NCBI RefSeq assembly: GCF_020859565.1
Contig: NZ_JAJHUO010000020.1
Span: 62,001 to 126,000, forward strand
DNA: 64,000 nt
Direction: 5' to 3'
From: Saccharothrix luteola
Lineage (GTDB): Bacteria > Actinomycetota > Actinomycetes > Mycobacteriales > Pseudonocardiaceae
The position numbers and the translations under genes were made by a program. Under the pieces are notes generated by a model. It did no database searches. It was not told where the DNA came from and saw only the letters and a list, made by a program, of their open reading frames with translations. This document shows, piece after piece, positions 40,532-49,124 of this stretch (position 1 is the stretch's first letter; each line of letters begins with the position of its first letter).

Positions 40532-41290
40532 CTACCGGGTGAACCGGACCCGGAAGATCGTCGGCCAGTTCTTGCCGGTGACGAGGAACTCGTCGGTGCC
40601 CGGCACGGCCGCGATGCCGTTGAGCACGTCGGTCTTCGGCACGTCGGCCGGCCGCAGCCCGCTGAGGTCCACGGTGGCCGTGACCTGGCCGTTCGCCGGG
40701 TCGATGCGCACCACCTCGTCGGTCTGCCACACGTTGGCCCACACCTGGCCGTCGACGCACTCCAGCTCGTTGAGCAACGGGACCGGCTGCCCGTCGCGGC
40801 GGACGGCGACCGTGCCGGTCTCGGCGAAGGAGGTCGGGTCGCGGAACGCCAGCTCGTCGGTGCCGTCGCTCATCACCAGCCGGCCGCCGTCGCGGCACAG
40901 CCCCCAGCCCTCGCCCTCGTACGTGACGCGTCTCACCTCCTCGAGCGTGTCCCGGTCCCGCTCGATGGCCACGCCGTCCCGCCACGTGAGCTGCCAGATC
41001 CGGTCGTCGACGACCGTGATGCCCTCGCCGAAGAGGGGTTCGGGCAGGTCGACGCGCTGTTCGACCTCACCGGTGGAGGGGTCGAGCCGGCGCAGCGAGG
41101 ACTGCCCCTCCAGGCCGGTGCCCTCGTAGAGGACGCCGTCCACGAGTTCCAGCCCCTGGGTGAACGCGCCGGTGTCGTGGGGCACCGTGCCCAGCACTTC
41201 GACCCGGGTCGGACCGCCCGTTGGACCGCTCGGCGGGGTGGTGCACGCCGCCGACAAGACGAAGACCGCCGCCATCAGGAGCCACCGCAC
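40532..41290 (-). CDS. Glutaminyl-peptide cyclotransferase, exported lipoprotein
   Basis: A 252-residue protein of the plant/bacterial-type glutamine cyclotransferase family, a five-bladed propeller that forms N-terminal pyroglutamate. Marks: VPHDTGAFTQGLELVDGVLY, EGTGLEGQSSLRR, EGWGLCRDGGRLVMSDGT, LLNELECVDGQVWANVWQTD, LNGIAAVPGTDEFLVTGK. GTG 41290 gives a compact signal peptide (RWLLMAAVFVLSAAC) with a lipobox; the longer frame from 41338 would put 16 charged residues in front and is less likely. Divergent from the DUF3027 gene. Confidence 0.9.
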   Translation of the reverse strand: MRWLLMAAVFVLSAACTTPPSGPTGGPTRVEVLGTVPHDTGAFTQGLELVDGVLYEGTGLEGQSSLRRLDPSTGEVEQRVDLPEPLFGEGITVVDDRIWQLTWRDGVAIERDRDTLEEVRRVTYEGEGWGLCRDGGRLVMSDGTDELAFRDPTSFAETGTVAVRRDGQPVPLLNELECVDGQVWANVWQTDEVVRIDPANGQVTATVDLSGLRPADVPKTDVLNGIAAVPGTDEFLVTGKNWPTIFRVRFTR

Positions 41291-41348
41291 GTCCGAAAGG
41301 GTGGCACGTGTGCGCGGGGCCGTGCGGACGTGCGGCACAATTCACCCC

Positions 41349-42119
41349 GTGACCGCCACGCCGACCCGCCAGCCCGATCCAGCGCTCGCCGACCCAGCGG
41401 CAGTCCGGCTCGCCCGAGCCGCCGCGCAAGAGGAGGCGGGCGCGGAGCGCGTCGGCGACCACGTGGGCGCGGTCGCCGAGGACGCGGTGTCCGCGACGCA
41501 CCTGTTCGAGGCCGACCACGCCGGCTACCAGGGCTGGAACTGGGCCGTCACGGTCGCGTTCGCGGGCCCCGGCACGCCGCTGTCGGTCAGCGAGGTCGTG
41601 CTGCTGCCCGGCGAGGACGCCCTGGTCGCGCCCGAGTGGGTGCCGTGGCACGAGCGCGTGCGGGCCGGCGACCTCGGTGTCGGCGACCTGCTGCCCGCGC
41701 CCGAGGACGACCCGCGCCTCGCGCCGGGGTACGTCGGCTCGGACGACCCGGCGGTCGAGGAGGTCGCCCTGGAGGTCGGGCTCGGCCGCGTGCGCGTGCT
41801 GTCGCGGGAGGGCGTGCTCGACGCCGCCCAGCGCTGGCACGGCGGTGACTTCGGGCCGCGCAGCGAGATGGCCCGCAGCGCGCCCGCCACCTGCGGCACG
41901 TGCGGCTTCTACACCCGTCTCGCCGGGTCGCTCGGCGCCGCCTACGGGGTGTGCGCGAACGAGATGACGCCGGCCGACGGGCACGTCGTGCACGTGGAGT
42001 ACGGGTGCGGCGCGCACTCCGAGGTCGAGGTCGAGGGCGGTCCGCTGGTGCCGGTCGCCGAGGTCGTCTACGACGACGCGGTGCTCGACGTCGAGGCCAA
42101 CTCCGAGAGCGGGAAGTGA
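41349..42119 (+). CDS. DUF3027 protein with a likely zinc site
   Basis: A 256-residue protein of the actinobacterial DUF3027 family (Rv0877-like, from memory). The N-terminal part is acidic (YQGWNWAVTVAFAGPG; VAPEWVPWHERVRAGDLGVG is the family hallmark). Near the C terminus CGTCGFYTRL, GVCANEM and YGCGAHSEVE supply four cysteines and a histidine that look like a zinc ribbon. Function unknown. The gene ends with a GTGA overlap onto a large ATPase-like gene, a pairing that suggests a shared job. Confidence 0.88.
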   Translation: MTATPTRQPDPALADPAAVRLARAAAQEEAGAERVGDHVGAVAEDAVSATHLFEADHAGYQGWNWAVTVAFAGPGTPLSVSEVVLLPGEDALVAPEWVPWHERVRAGDLGVGDLLPAPEDDPRLAPGYVGSDDPAVEEVALEVGLGRVRVLSREGVLDAAQRWHGGDFGPRSEMARSAPATCGTCGFYTRLAGSLGAAYGVCANEMTPADGHVVHVEYGCGAHSEVEVEGGPLVPVAEVVYDDAVLDVEANSESGK

Positions 42120-44944
42120 GCGCGGACCCGTTCGGCACCGAGGCGCTGCGCGAGTCGGTGCTGGCGGCGTGGCGCGGCTCGCCCACGCGGTTCCGGGAGG
42201 ACGCCAACGCCGAGGAGGACCTGAGGCTCGGCGGGTACCGCGACCGGCTGCTGGTGGAGTTGGCGCAGAACGCCTCCGACGCGGCCGGTGACGCGCCCGG
42301 TGTGCTGCGACTGTCCGTTGTGGACGGTGAGCTGCGCGCGGCGAACACCGGGGCGCCGCTGGACGCGGCGGGCGTGGCGGCGCTGGCGTCGTTGCGCGCG
42401 TCGTCGAAGGCCGCGGACACGGTCGGCCAGTTCGGCGTGGGCTTCGCGGCCGTGCTGGCGGTGACCGACGAGCCTCGGGTGGTGTCGCGCAGCGGTGCGG
42501 TGGCGTTCTCGGCGTCCCGCACGCGCGAGGCGGTGCCGTCGCTGGCGTCCGCGCGCGGCGGTGACGTGCCGGTGCTGCGGTTGGTGTGGCCGTCGGACGA
42601 GACGGATGTCCCCGACGGGTTCGACACCGAGGTGCGGTTGCCGTTGAAGGTCGACGGTCCTGCGCTGCTCGCGGAGTTCGCGGTGCAGGTGCCCGACCTG
42701 TTGCTGGCGTTGCCGGGGTTGCGGCGGGTCGAGGTCGGCGCGGAGGCGTGGGAGCGGTCCGAGGCCGACGGCGTGGTGGTGCTGACCGGGCCCGGCGGGG
42801 CGCAGCGGTGGCTGGTGCACCGGGTCGGTGGCGAGCTGCCGGCGGCGCTGGTCGCGGGGGTCGAGTCGCGGCCGCAGTGGTCCGCGTGCTGGGCGTGGCC
42901 GATGGACGAGCCGCTGGCAGGCGACGTGCTGCACGCGCCGACGCCGACGGACGAGAAGCTGTCGCTGCCCGCGCGGTTGATCGCGACGTTGCCGGTCGAG
43001 CCGTCGCGGCGGCGGGTGCTGGCGGGCGCGGCGGCGTCGTTCGTGCTGGAGCGGGCCGCGTCGGCGTACCCGGAGCTGGTGGCGAAGCTGCCGGCGGTCG
43101 AGCGGACGTCGCTGGTGCCGCTGCCCGGGTTCCCGTTGTCCGAAGTGGACGATCGGTTGCGGACCGGTGTGCTGGCGGCGTTGCGGTCGGCGTCGTGGTT
43201 GCCGCTGGCGGACGGCGAGTGGGCCGCGCCGTCGGCGGCGAAGGTGCTGGACCTGGCGTCGTTCGAGCTGGTCGAGCTGCTGGAGGACGTGATCCCCGGG
43301 CTGCTGGACTACGAGCTGACGCTCCCGCCGCACGCGAAGGCGTTGGCGGCGCTGGAAGTGCCGCGGCTCGGTGTGTCCGAAGTGGTCTCCGCGCTGGCCG
43401 GTGTCGGCGGCGACCCGTCGTGGTGGCACCAGGTGTACGACGCGCTGTCGCCCGTCGCGGACGTCGACTCGACCGCGCGCGAGGCGATGGGCGGCCTGCC
43501 CGTGCCGCTGGTGGACGGGCGGCTCGTGAGCAGCCCGCGCGGGGTGCTGGTCGGCACGGACACGGAGCTGTTCTCGGTGCCCGGGCTGCGGATCGCGCAC
43601 CCCGAGGCGGCGCACCCGTTGCTGGTGAGGTTGGGCGCGACCGAGGCCGGTCCGGCGGAGCTGCTGGACTCCGACGCGGTGCGCGAGGCCGTGCACCGGA
43701 GCCTGGACGACCCCGCGCTGGACGGTCCGGAGTTGATGCGGACCGTGCTGCGGCTGGTGTCGCGGGCCGGCGGGCGGCCGTGGCTGTCGGAGCTGGCGTT
43801 GCCGTCGGCGGACGGTGAGTGGCGGCGCGCGGACGAGCTCGTGCTGCCGGACTCGGCGCTGCTGGCCGTGCTGGAGTCCGACGCGCCGTTCGGCGTGCTG
43901 GATTCCGAGGTGGCGGCCGAGTGGCCCCGGTCGGTGCTGACGGACGTCGGCGTGATCGACGGGTTCACCGTGGTGGAGGACGACTCGCCCACCGAGCCCG
44001 ACCACGACCTGGCCGACGAGGGGTACTGGTGGGACGCGTTCGACGTGCCGCCGACGCGGGTGCTCGGCATCCGTGACCTGGACCTGGTGGCGCGGGACAA
44101 GTGGCCGCAGGCGTTGGCGATGATGGCCGCCGACCCGGTGGCGTGGCGTGCGGTGAGCGAGCCGGACGGTTACACGGGCTGGTGGCTGGCCCGTTACGCG
44201 ACGATCGACGGCGTGCCACTGGGGTCCTGGCGGCTGCCGGACGCGGACGGGCTGGAGGGCCTGTACGACGTGGTGCCGTCGATCGGGCTGCCGCCGCACG
44301 TGCTGGCCGCCGCCGGGGTGCGCACGTCGTTGAGCGTGGTGGACTCCGACGACGTCACGGATTTGATCGCGCGGTTGGGTGATCCGGCGCGCAAGCTGTC
44401 CGATGCCCTCGTGCTGCGCGTGCACGCAACGCTTGCCGAGGTGGCGGAGTCGGTGAGCGTCGAGCCGCCGGACCGGGTGCGGGTGCTGACCGGTGCCGCC
44501 GAGCCGGCGGACGACGTGCTGGTGCTGGACCTGCCGTGGTTGCTCGGCGTGCTGCCCCCGGCCCAGGTGCTGGCGTCGTCCGGGGCGGCGGGGGAGCTGG
44601 CCGAGCTGCTGGCGCTGCCGTTGGCGTCGGAGGAGGTGTCCGGTGCGGTGGTCGGCGAGGGTGACGAGGTGATCTGGTCGGAGCTCGGTGCCGTGCGGCT
44701 GGCGTGCGACCTGCTCGGTGTCGACCTGCCGGACGGTTCGCTGGTCGTGCACGACGATCTTGTCGTGACGGCCGAGGGTGGGGAGCACTCGGTGTCGTGG
44801 TGGGTGGACGACTCGGTCGTGCATGCCGCCGACACGCCCGAGGGCTTAGCGCGTGCGTTGGCGTGGACGACGGGTCGCTGGGATGATCGGCACACGTTCG
44901 CCGCGCTGATCGCCGACCCGACGCCCGCCGTGCTGCTGGGCTGA
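42116..44944 (+). CDS. Sacsin/Hsp90-like ATPase-domain protein
   Basis: A 942-residue protein. The N-terminal domain is the sacsin N-terminal ATP-binding (GHKL/Hsp90) fold: helix RDRLLVELAQNASDAAGD holds the N-box (residues about 43-60), and GQFGVGFAAVL (near 103) is the lid-glycine motif. The remaining 750 residues are repetitive in feel, with three or more PLP/PLVDG-type strands (LPLADGEWAAPS, VPLVDGRLVSSP, LPSADGEWRRAD), and have no other domain I recognise. No membrane segment. It is translationally coupled to the DUF3027 gene. A chaperone or protein-complex remodelling role is inference from the fold. Confidence 0.85.
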   Translation: MSADPFGTEALRESVLAAWRGSPTRFREDANAEEDLRLGGYRDRLLVELAQNASDAAGDAPGVLRLSVVDGELRAANTGAPLDAAGVAALASLRASSKAADTVGQFGVGFAAVLAVTDEPRVVSRSGAVAFSASRTREAVPSLASARGGDVPVLRLVWPSDETDVPDGFDTEVRLPLKVDGPALLAEFAVQVPDLLLALPGLRRVEVGAEAWERSEADGVVVLTGPGGAQRWLVHRVGGELPAALVAGVESRPQWSACWAWPMDEPLAGDVLHAPTPTDEKLSLPARLIATLPVEPSRRRVLAGAAASFVLERAASAYPELVAKLPAVERTSLVPLPGFPLSEVDDRLRTGVLAALRSASWLPLADGEWAAPSAAKVLDLASFELVELLEDVIPGLLDYELTLPPHAKALAALEVPRLGVSEVVSALAGVGGDPSWWHQVYDALSPVADVDSTAREAMGGLPVPLVDGRLVSSPRGVLVGTDTELFSVPGLRIAHPEAAHPLLVRLGATEAGPAELLDSDAVREAVHRSLDDPALDGPELMRTVLRLVSRAGGRPWLSELALPSADGEWRRADELVLPDSALLAVLESDAPFGVLDSEVAAEWPRSVLTDVGVIDGFTVVEDDSPTEPDHDLADEGYWWDAFDVPPTRVLGIRDLDLVARDKWPQALAMMAADPVAWRAVSEPDGYTGWWLARYATIDGVPLGSWRLPDADGLEGLYDVVPSIGLPPHVLAAAGVRTSLSVVDSDDVTDLIARLGDPARKLSDALVLRVHATLAEVAESVSVEPPDRVRVLTGAAEPADDVLVLDLPWLLGVLPPAQVLASSGAAGELAELLALPLASEEVSGAVVGEGDEVIWSELGAVRLACDLLGVDLPDGSLVVHDDLVVTAEGGEHSVSWWVDDSVVHAADTPEGLARALAWTTGRWDDRHTFAALIADPTPAVLLG

Positions 44945-45390
44945 CCGACGGGGCTGATCGACGGGGCCGACCGGCCGGGCCGCCAAGATCACCCGATCGT
45001 GGCAGCCGCTCCGGGGATGAATGGAAATCCCGGATTTGTTGCCGGAAAAGAGGGAGGCGCGGCGCCCCGGCCCCCAGTGTCGGTCGGGATCCGTCGACCG
45101 CCAGCCGTCCGCCGCTCTCGGCCGACGCGAGCGGTGGTCGACGGGCCGCAGTGGTGCGAGCGGCGGTTGGCGGGCATGGTGGTCGGCCGGTACGGGCCAG
45201 CGGCGACCGACGGCGGGCGTTGGGCAGCGGGCGGCGGTGGCCGGTGCTTGCTGGTGCGGCCGAGCGCAGCCGACGCGGCTCGTGCGGACCGGGTGTGGGC
45301 CGAGCGCGGCCGGCGTGCGCCGAGCGCGGGTGCCAGGGCTGTGCGATGTCGCTCACGCTCAGCCGAGGTTGGCCAGGCTGCCGCTCCCGC
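44945..45390. other. Intergenic region between convergent genes, holding a dispersed repeat
   Basis: 446 bp. It begins with one copy of a repeat (44985-45073). The rest is very GC-rich with short runs of GCGGCCG and CCGAGCGCGG units and no convincing gene: open frames there lack starts with ribosome sites and protein-like composition. No clear terminator hairpin was found. Confidence 0.5.
44985..45073 (+). repeat. Dispersed intergenic repeat, copy 1
   Basis: Begins AAGATCACCCGA and continues through CCGGGGATGAATGGAAA, TTGTTGCCGGAAA and GCGCCCCGGCCC. The same blocks in the same order occur at 50538-50631. Both copies lie between the ends of convergent genes, in the same orientation. Confidence 0.65.
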
Positions 45391-45660
45391 TCACTCCAGG
45401 CCCTGGCCGTGCTGGGCGGTGCGGCTGCCGCGGCGCGCGGCGGACCGTTGCCAGGTGAAGATGCCGTAGCCGATGATCCCCAGCACACCGCCGGACAGGC
45501 ACGTCCACACCAGGACGGTCTGGTCGCGGGCGAGCAGCAGCACCCCGACGAGCGCCAGCAGCCACAGGGCGGTCCCGGCCACGATCGCGGGCACGGGATC
45601 GGCCAGCTTCGGTGGAAGCGGGGGCGGGGGTGGGAGGGGTGTTGCGTCCTGTTCGGCCAC
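45391..45660 (-). CDS. DUF2530-type small membrane protein
   Basis: 89 residues with a proline-rich start (PLPPPPPLPP) and two membrane segments (VAGTALWLLALVGVLLLA and VWTCLSGGVLGIIGYGIF) followed by a basic tail. It fits the DUF2530 family and the place of Rv0879c (from memory). GTG 45660 has TAGCCT 7 nt upstream and no ribosome site. Function unknown. Confidence 0.8.
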   Translation of the reverse strand: MAEQDATPLPPPPPLPPKLADPVPAIVAGTALWLLALVGVLLLARDQTVLVWTCLSGGVLGIIGYGIFTWQRSAARRGSRTAQHGQGLE

Positions 45661-45667
45661 GTCGGGC

Positions 45668-45673
45668 AGGCTA
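45668..45673 (-). promoter_or_regulatory. -10 element of the DUF2530 gene
   Basis: TAGCCT on the minus strand, 7 nt before GTG 45660; leaderless candidate. Confidence 0.45.
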
Positions 45674-45768
45674 CTCGCCCGAAACACGAGTAGGGCACGC
45701 TCTGCCTGCTCCGCACGCACGAGCACGGCACGCGCTGCCTGCTCCGCACCACCGATCGAGGAGATGAG

Positions 45769-47274
45769 ATGGCCACCGCCGGGACACCCGCCGCTCAGAC
45801 GCCGCCGCCGACGCCGCCCAAGCCGCCGGCCCGGTCCAAGCTGGACGGGTTCTTCAAGATCTCCGAACGCGGCTCCTCGGTCGGGCGGGAGGTGCGCGGT
45901 GGGCTCGTCACGTTCGTGACCATGGCTTACATCGTCGTGCTGAACCCGCTGATCCTGGGCAGCTTCGCCGCCGACGACCCCTCCGCGAAGGTCGACGTGC
46001 TCGGCAACATCCTCACCATCCCGCAGGTCGCGGCGGTGACGGCGCTGGTGGCGGGCGTCATGACGATCCTCTTCGGACTCGTCGCCAACTACCCGTTCGC
46101 GCTGGCCACGGGCCTGGGCATCAACTCGTTCGTGGCCGTCACGATCGTGCCGCAGATGTCCTGGCCCGAAGCGATGGGCCTGGTCGTGGTCAACGGCCTG
46201 GTGGTGCTGCTGCTGGTCGTCACGGGCGTCCGCACGGCCGTGTTCAACGCGGTGCCCGCGGAGCTCAAGGCGGCCATCGCGGTCGGCATCGGGTTGTTCA
46301 TCTGCTTCATCGGCCTGGTCGACGCCGGGTTCGTGCGCCGGCTGCCGGACGCGGCGGGCACCACCGTGCCGGTCGGGCTCGGCATCAACGGGTCCATCGC
46401 GTCGTGGCCGACGTTCGTGTTCGTGGTCGGCCTGGTGGTCACCGGCATCCTGGTCGCGCGCAAGGTCAAGGGCGCGATCCTGATCGGCGTGCTGGCGGCG
46501 ACCGTGCTGTCCATCGTGATCGAGGCGATCGTCAAGGCAGGCCCGTCGCAGGGCACCAACCCGACCGGCTGGAACCTCGGCTACCCCGGCCTGCCCGAGC
46601 AGGTCTTCGGGCTGCCCGACCTCTCCCTGCTGGGCGACGTGTCGTTCGGCGCGTGGACGCGGGTGCCCGCGCTGACCGCCGCGCTGCTGGTGTTCACGCT
46701 GGTGCTCACGGACTTCTTCGACACCGTCGGCACGATGACCGGCCTCGGCAAGGAAGCCGGCGTCATCGGCAAGGACGGCCAGCTGCCGGGCGTGTCCAAG
46801 GCGTTGTTCGTGGACGGCCTGGGCGCGGTCGCGGGCGGTGCGGCGTCCTCGTCGTCCAACACGGTCTTCATCGAATCGGCGTCCGGCATCGCGGAGGGCG
46901 CGCGGACCGGCCTGGCGAACATCGTCACCGGGCTGCTGTTCCTGGGCGCCATGTTCCTCACCCCGCTGTACGCGGTGGTGCCGATCGAGGCGGCGGCGCC
47001 CGCGCTGGTCGTCGTCGGCGCGCTGATGATCATGCAGATCAAGGAGATCGACTTCGCCGACTTCTCCGTCGGCCTGCCCGCGTTCCTCACCATCGTGATC
47101 ATGCCGTTCACGTACTCGATCGCGAACGGCATCGGCGCGGGCTTCGTCAGCTACGTGGTGTTGCGGGCGCTCACCGGGCGTGCGCGCAGCGTGCACCCGC
47201 TGATGTGGGTCGTGGCGGCGGCGTTCGTCGTCTACTTCGCGATGGGACCGATCCAGGCCGCGCTCGCTGGCTGA
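45769..47274 (+). CDS. NCS2-family purine permease (AzgA/GhxP type)
   Basis: A 501-residue membrane transporter with about 12-14 membrane segments. The AzgA branch is shown by GGLVTFVTMAYIVVLNPLIL near residue 50, ATGLGINSFVAV near 115, LVLTDFFDTVGTMTGLGKEA near 310 and SSSNTVFIESASGIAEGART near 365. The family takes up adenine, hypoxanthine or guanine with protons. The N-terminal 25 residues are proline-rich. ATG 45769 follows GAGGAG. Confidence 0.92.
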   Translation: MATAGTPAAQTPPPTPPKPPARSKLDGFFKISERGSSVGREVRGGLVTFVTMAYIVVLNPLILGSFAADDPSAKVDVLGNILTIPQVAAVTALVAGVMTILFGLVANYPFALATGLGINSFVAVTIVPQMSWPEAMGLVVVNGLVVLLLVVTGVRTAVFNAVPAELKAAIAVGIGLFICFIGLVDAGFVRRLPDAAGTTVPVGLGINGSIASWPTFVFVVGLVVTGILVARKVKGAILIGVLAATVLSIVIEAIVKAGPSQGTNPTGWNLGYPGLPEQVFGLPDLSLLGDVSFGAWTRVPALTAALLVFTLVLTDFFDTVGTMTGLGKEAGVIGKDGQLPGVSKALFVDGLGAVAGGAASSSSNTVFIESASGIAEGARTGLANIVTGLLFLGAMFLTPLYAVVPIEAAAPALVVVGALMIMQIKEIDFADFSVGLPAFLTIVIMPFTYSIANGIGAGFVSYVVLRALTGRARSVHPLMWVVAAAFVVYFAMGPIQAALAG

Positions 47275-47345
47275 GGCGGGCGACTCCCGGGCGACTTCCG
47301 GGCGATTCCGGGCAACTCCTCTTCGACGGGCGACGAGATCGTGAG

Positions 47346-47351
47346 GTATGC
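47346..47351 (+). promoter_or_regulatory. -10 element of the second MarR gene
   Basis: TATGCT, 7 nt before GTG 47359. If this is the promoter, the earlier in-frame GTG at 47341 cannot be the start. Confidence 0.5.
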
Positions 47352-47358
47352 TAACTAC

Positions 47359-47787
47359 GTGGAGACCGAGGCTGAAGCGGGACTGGCGAGCCGGCTGCGA
47401 CTGGCCGTCGTCCGGCTCAACCGGAGGCTCCGCGCGCAGCGGGTGAACTCCGCGATCTCGCTCACCCAGGTGTCCGCGCTGTCGACGCTGCACAAGTGCG
47501 GACCCCTGACGCCGGGCGAGCTGGCCGCCAAGGAAGGCGTCCAGCCACCGTCCATGACCAGGGTGATAGCCGCCCTGGAGGAGTACGGGTTCGCCACGCG
47601 CCGCCCCCACCCCACCGACGGCCGGCAGGCCATCGTGGAGCTGAGCGAGGCGGGGCTGAGCTACATCAACGAAGAGGTGTCCGCGCGCGAAGCCTGGCTG
47701 GACAAGCGGCTGGCCGAGCTGACACCGGAGGACCGGGGCACGCTGTCGCGGGCCGCCGAGATCATCGACAGGATGGCGGGGCAGTAA
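47359..47787 (+). CDS. MarR-family transcriptional regulator
   Basis: A 142-residue winged-helix regulator (LTPGELAAKEGVQPPSMTRV is the recognition region, RRPHPTDGRQAIVELSEAG the wing), similar to the regulator I recall as Rv0880. GTG 47359 is favoured because a -10 box lies just upstream; GTG 47341 would add six residues. It is followed after four bases by an MFS exporter gene, which it probably controls in the usual MarR-exporter manner. Confidence 0.9.
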   Translation: METEAEAGLASRLRLAVVRLNRRLRAQRVNSAISLTQVSALSTLHKCGPLTPGELAAKEGVQPPSMTRVIAALEEYGFATRRPHPTDGRQAIVELSEAGLSYINEEVSAREAWLDKRLAELTPEDRGTLSRAAEIIDRMAGQ

Positions 47788-47791
47788 CGAA

Positions 47792-49114
47792 GTGCCGGCG
47801 TACGCGGGTGGGGCAGAGACGGACCAGGTCGAACGCAACCCAGCCGCACCCCCGCCGCGCAAGCGCATGTTCGGCTCGCTCCGCGTGCGCAACTACCGCC
47901 TCTACGCCTCCGGCCAGGTCGTCTCGCTCGTCGGGCTGTGGATGCAGCGCGTCGCGCAGGACTGGCTGGTGCTGGAGCTGTCCGACGGCTCGCCGGTCGC
48001 CCTCGGCATCGCGGCGGCGCTGCAGTTCGCGCCCACGCTGTTCCTGTCGCTGTGGGCGGGCGTGCTCGCCGACCGGATGGACAAGCGCAAGCTGCTGCTC
48101 GTGCTGGAGACCGGCCTCGGGCTCTGCGCGCTGACGCTCGGCCTGCTCGACGTCACGGGCGTGGTCGAGCTGTGGCACGTCTACCTGCTGTGCCTGCTGC
48201 TCGGCGCGGTGTCCGCGGTGGAGACGCCGGTGCGGCAGAGCTTCGTGGTCGAGATGGTCGGTCGCGACCAGCTCACCAACGCGGTGGCGTTGAACGCGAT
48301 GACGTTCAACCTGGCCCGGATGGTCGGCCCGGCCGTCGCCGGCGTGATGATCATCTTCGTGGGCACGGGCTGGGTGTTCCTGATCAACGCGATCAGCTTC
48401 CTCGGCGTGCTGGGCGGGCTGCTGCTGATGCGTGCCGCCGAACTGCACCGCGGCGACCCCGTGCCGCGCGAGAAGGGTCAGCTGCGGGAAGGCCTGCGGT
48501 ACGTGCGCAAGCGCGCCGACCTGGTGATCCTGCTGTGCCTGGTGTTCTTCATCAGCACGTTCGGGCTGAACTTCTACGTCACGCTGGCCGTGCTGGCGCG
48601 CAACACGTTCGGCGGCGACGCCTCCGCCTACGGCCTGCTCTCGACGCTGCTCGCGGTCGGCACGCTGGCCGGCGCGACGCTGGCGGCCAAGCGCAGCGCG
48701 CGCGGCAAGCCGCGGCTGAGGCTGCTGATCCTGGGCGCGCTGGCGTTCGGCGTGCTGGAGGTCGTGGTCGGGCTGATGCCCACGATGTGGCTGGCCGGGC
48801 TGGCGCTGATCCCCGTGGGCATCGCCATGATGACGTTCACGACGACCGCCAACGCGACCGTGCAGCTGGCCGTGTCGCCCGCCATGCGCGGCCGGGTCAT
48901 GGGCCTGTACATGCTGGTGTTCCTGGGCGGCAACCCGCTGGGCGGCCCGGTGATGGGCTGGCTGGCCGAGCACTTCACCGCGCGGGCGCCGCTGGTCGTC
49001 GGCGGCGTGGTGTCGATCCTGGCGGCCGTGGTCGGCGGCGTCGTGCTGGCCCGGCGGGATGGCGTGAGGCTGCCGACGCACCGCTTGGGCCTGCGCCGCC
49101 GCGCCCGCGTCTGA
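47792..49114 (+). CDS. MFS exporter (DHA3/enterobactin-exporter-like)
   Basis: A 440-residue transporter with about 12 membrane segments. It begins RMFGSLRVRNYRLYASGQVV with WMQRVAQDWLVLELS, typical of the MFS_3/EntS-like group, and has the loop motif AGVLADRMDKRKLLL. LGAVSAVETPVRQSFVVEMV is also characteristic. The group exports siderophores, macrolides or other small molecules. It lies four bases behind the marR gene with no promoter between, so it is part of the same message. Confidence 0.9.
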   Translation: MPAYAGGAETDQVERNPAAPPPRKRMFGSLRVRNYRLYASGQVVSLVGLWMQRVAQDWLVLELSDGSPVALGIAAALQFAPTLFLSLWAGVLADRMDKRKLLLVLETGLGLCALTLGLLDVTGVVELWHVYLLCLLLGAVSAVETPVRQSFVVEMVGRDQLTNAVALNAMTFNLARMVGPAVAGVMIIFVGTGWVFLINAISFLGVLGGLLLMRAAELHRGDPVPREKGQLREGLRYVRKRADLVILLCLVFFISTFGLNFYVTLAVLARNTFGGDASAYGLLSTLLAVGTLAGATLAAKRSARGKPRLRLLILGALAFGVLEVVVGLMPTMWLAGLALIPVGIAMMTFTTTANATVQLAVSPAMRGRVMGLYMLVFLGGNPLGGPVMGWLAEHFTARAPLVVGGVVSILAAVVGGVVLARRDGVRLPTHRLGLRRRARV

Positions 49115-49124
49115 CAATGGTCCG

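Noticed and set aside
44999..45469. A 156-residue open frame in the gene-free stretch
   Set aside because: Composition is Arg/Gly/Ala-rich without protein character, there is no ribosome site, and it overlaps the dispersed repeat and the DUF2530 gene.
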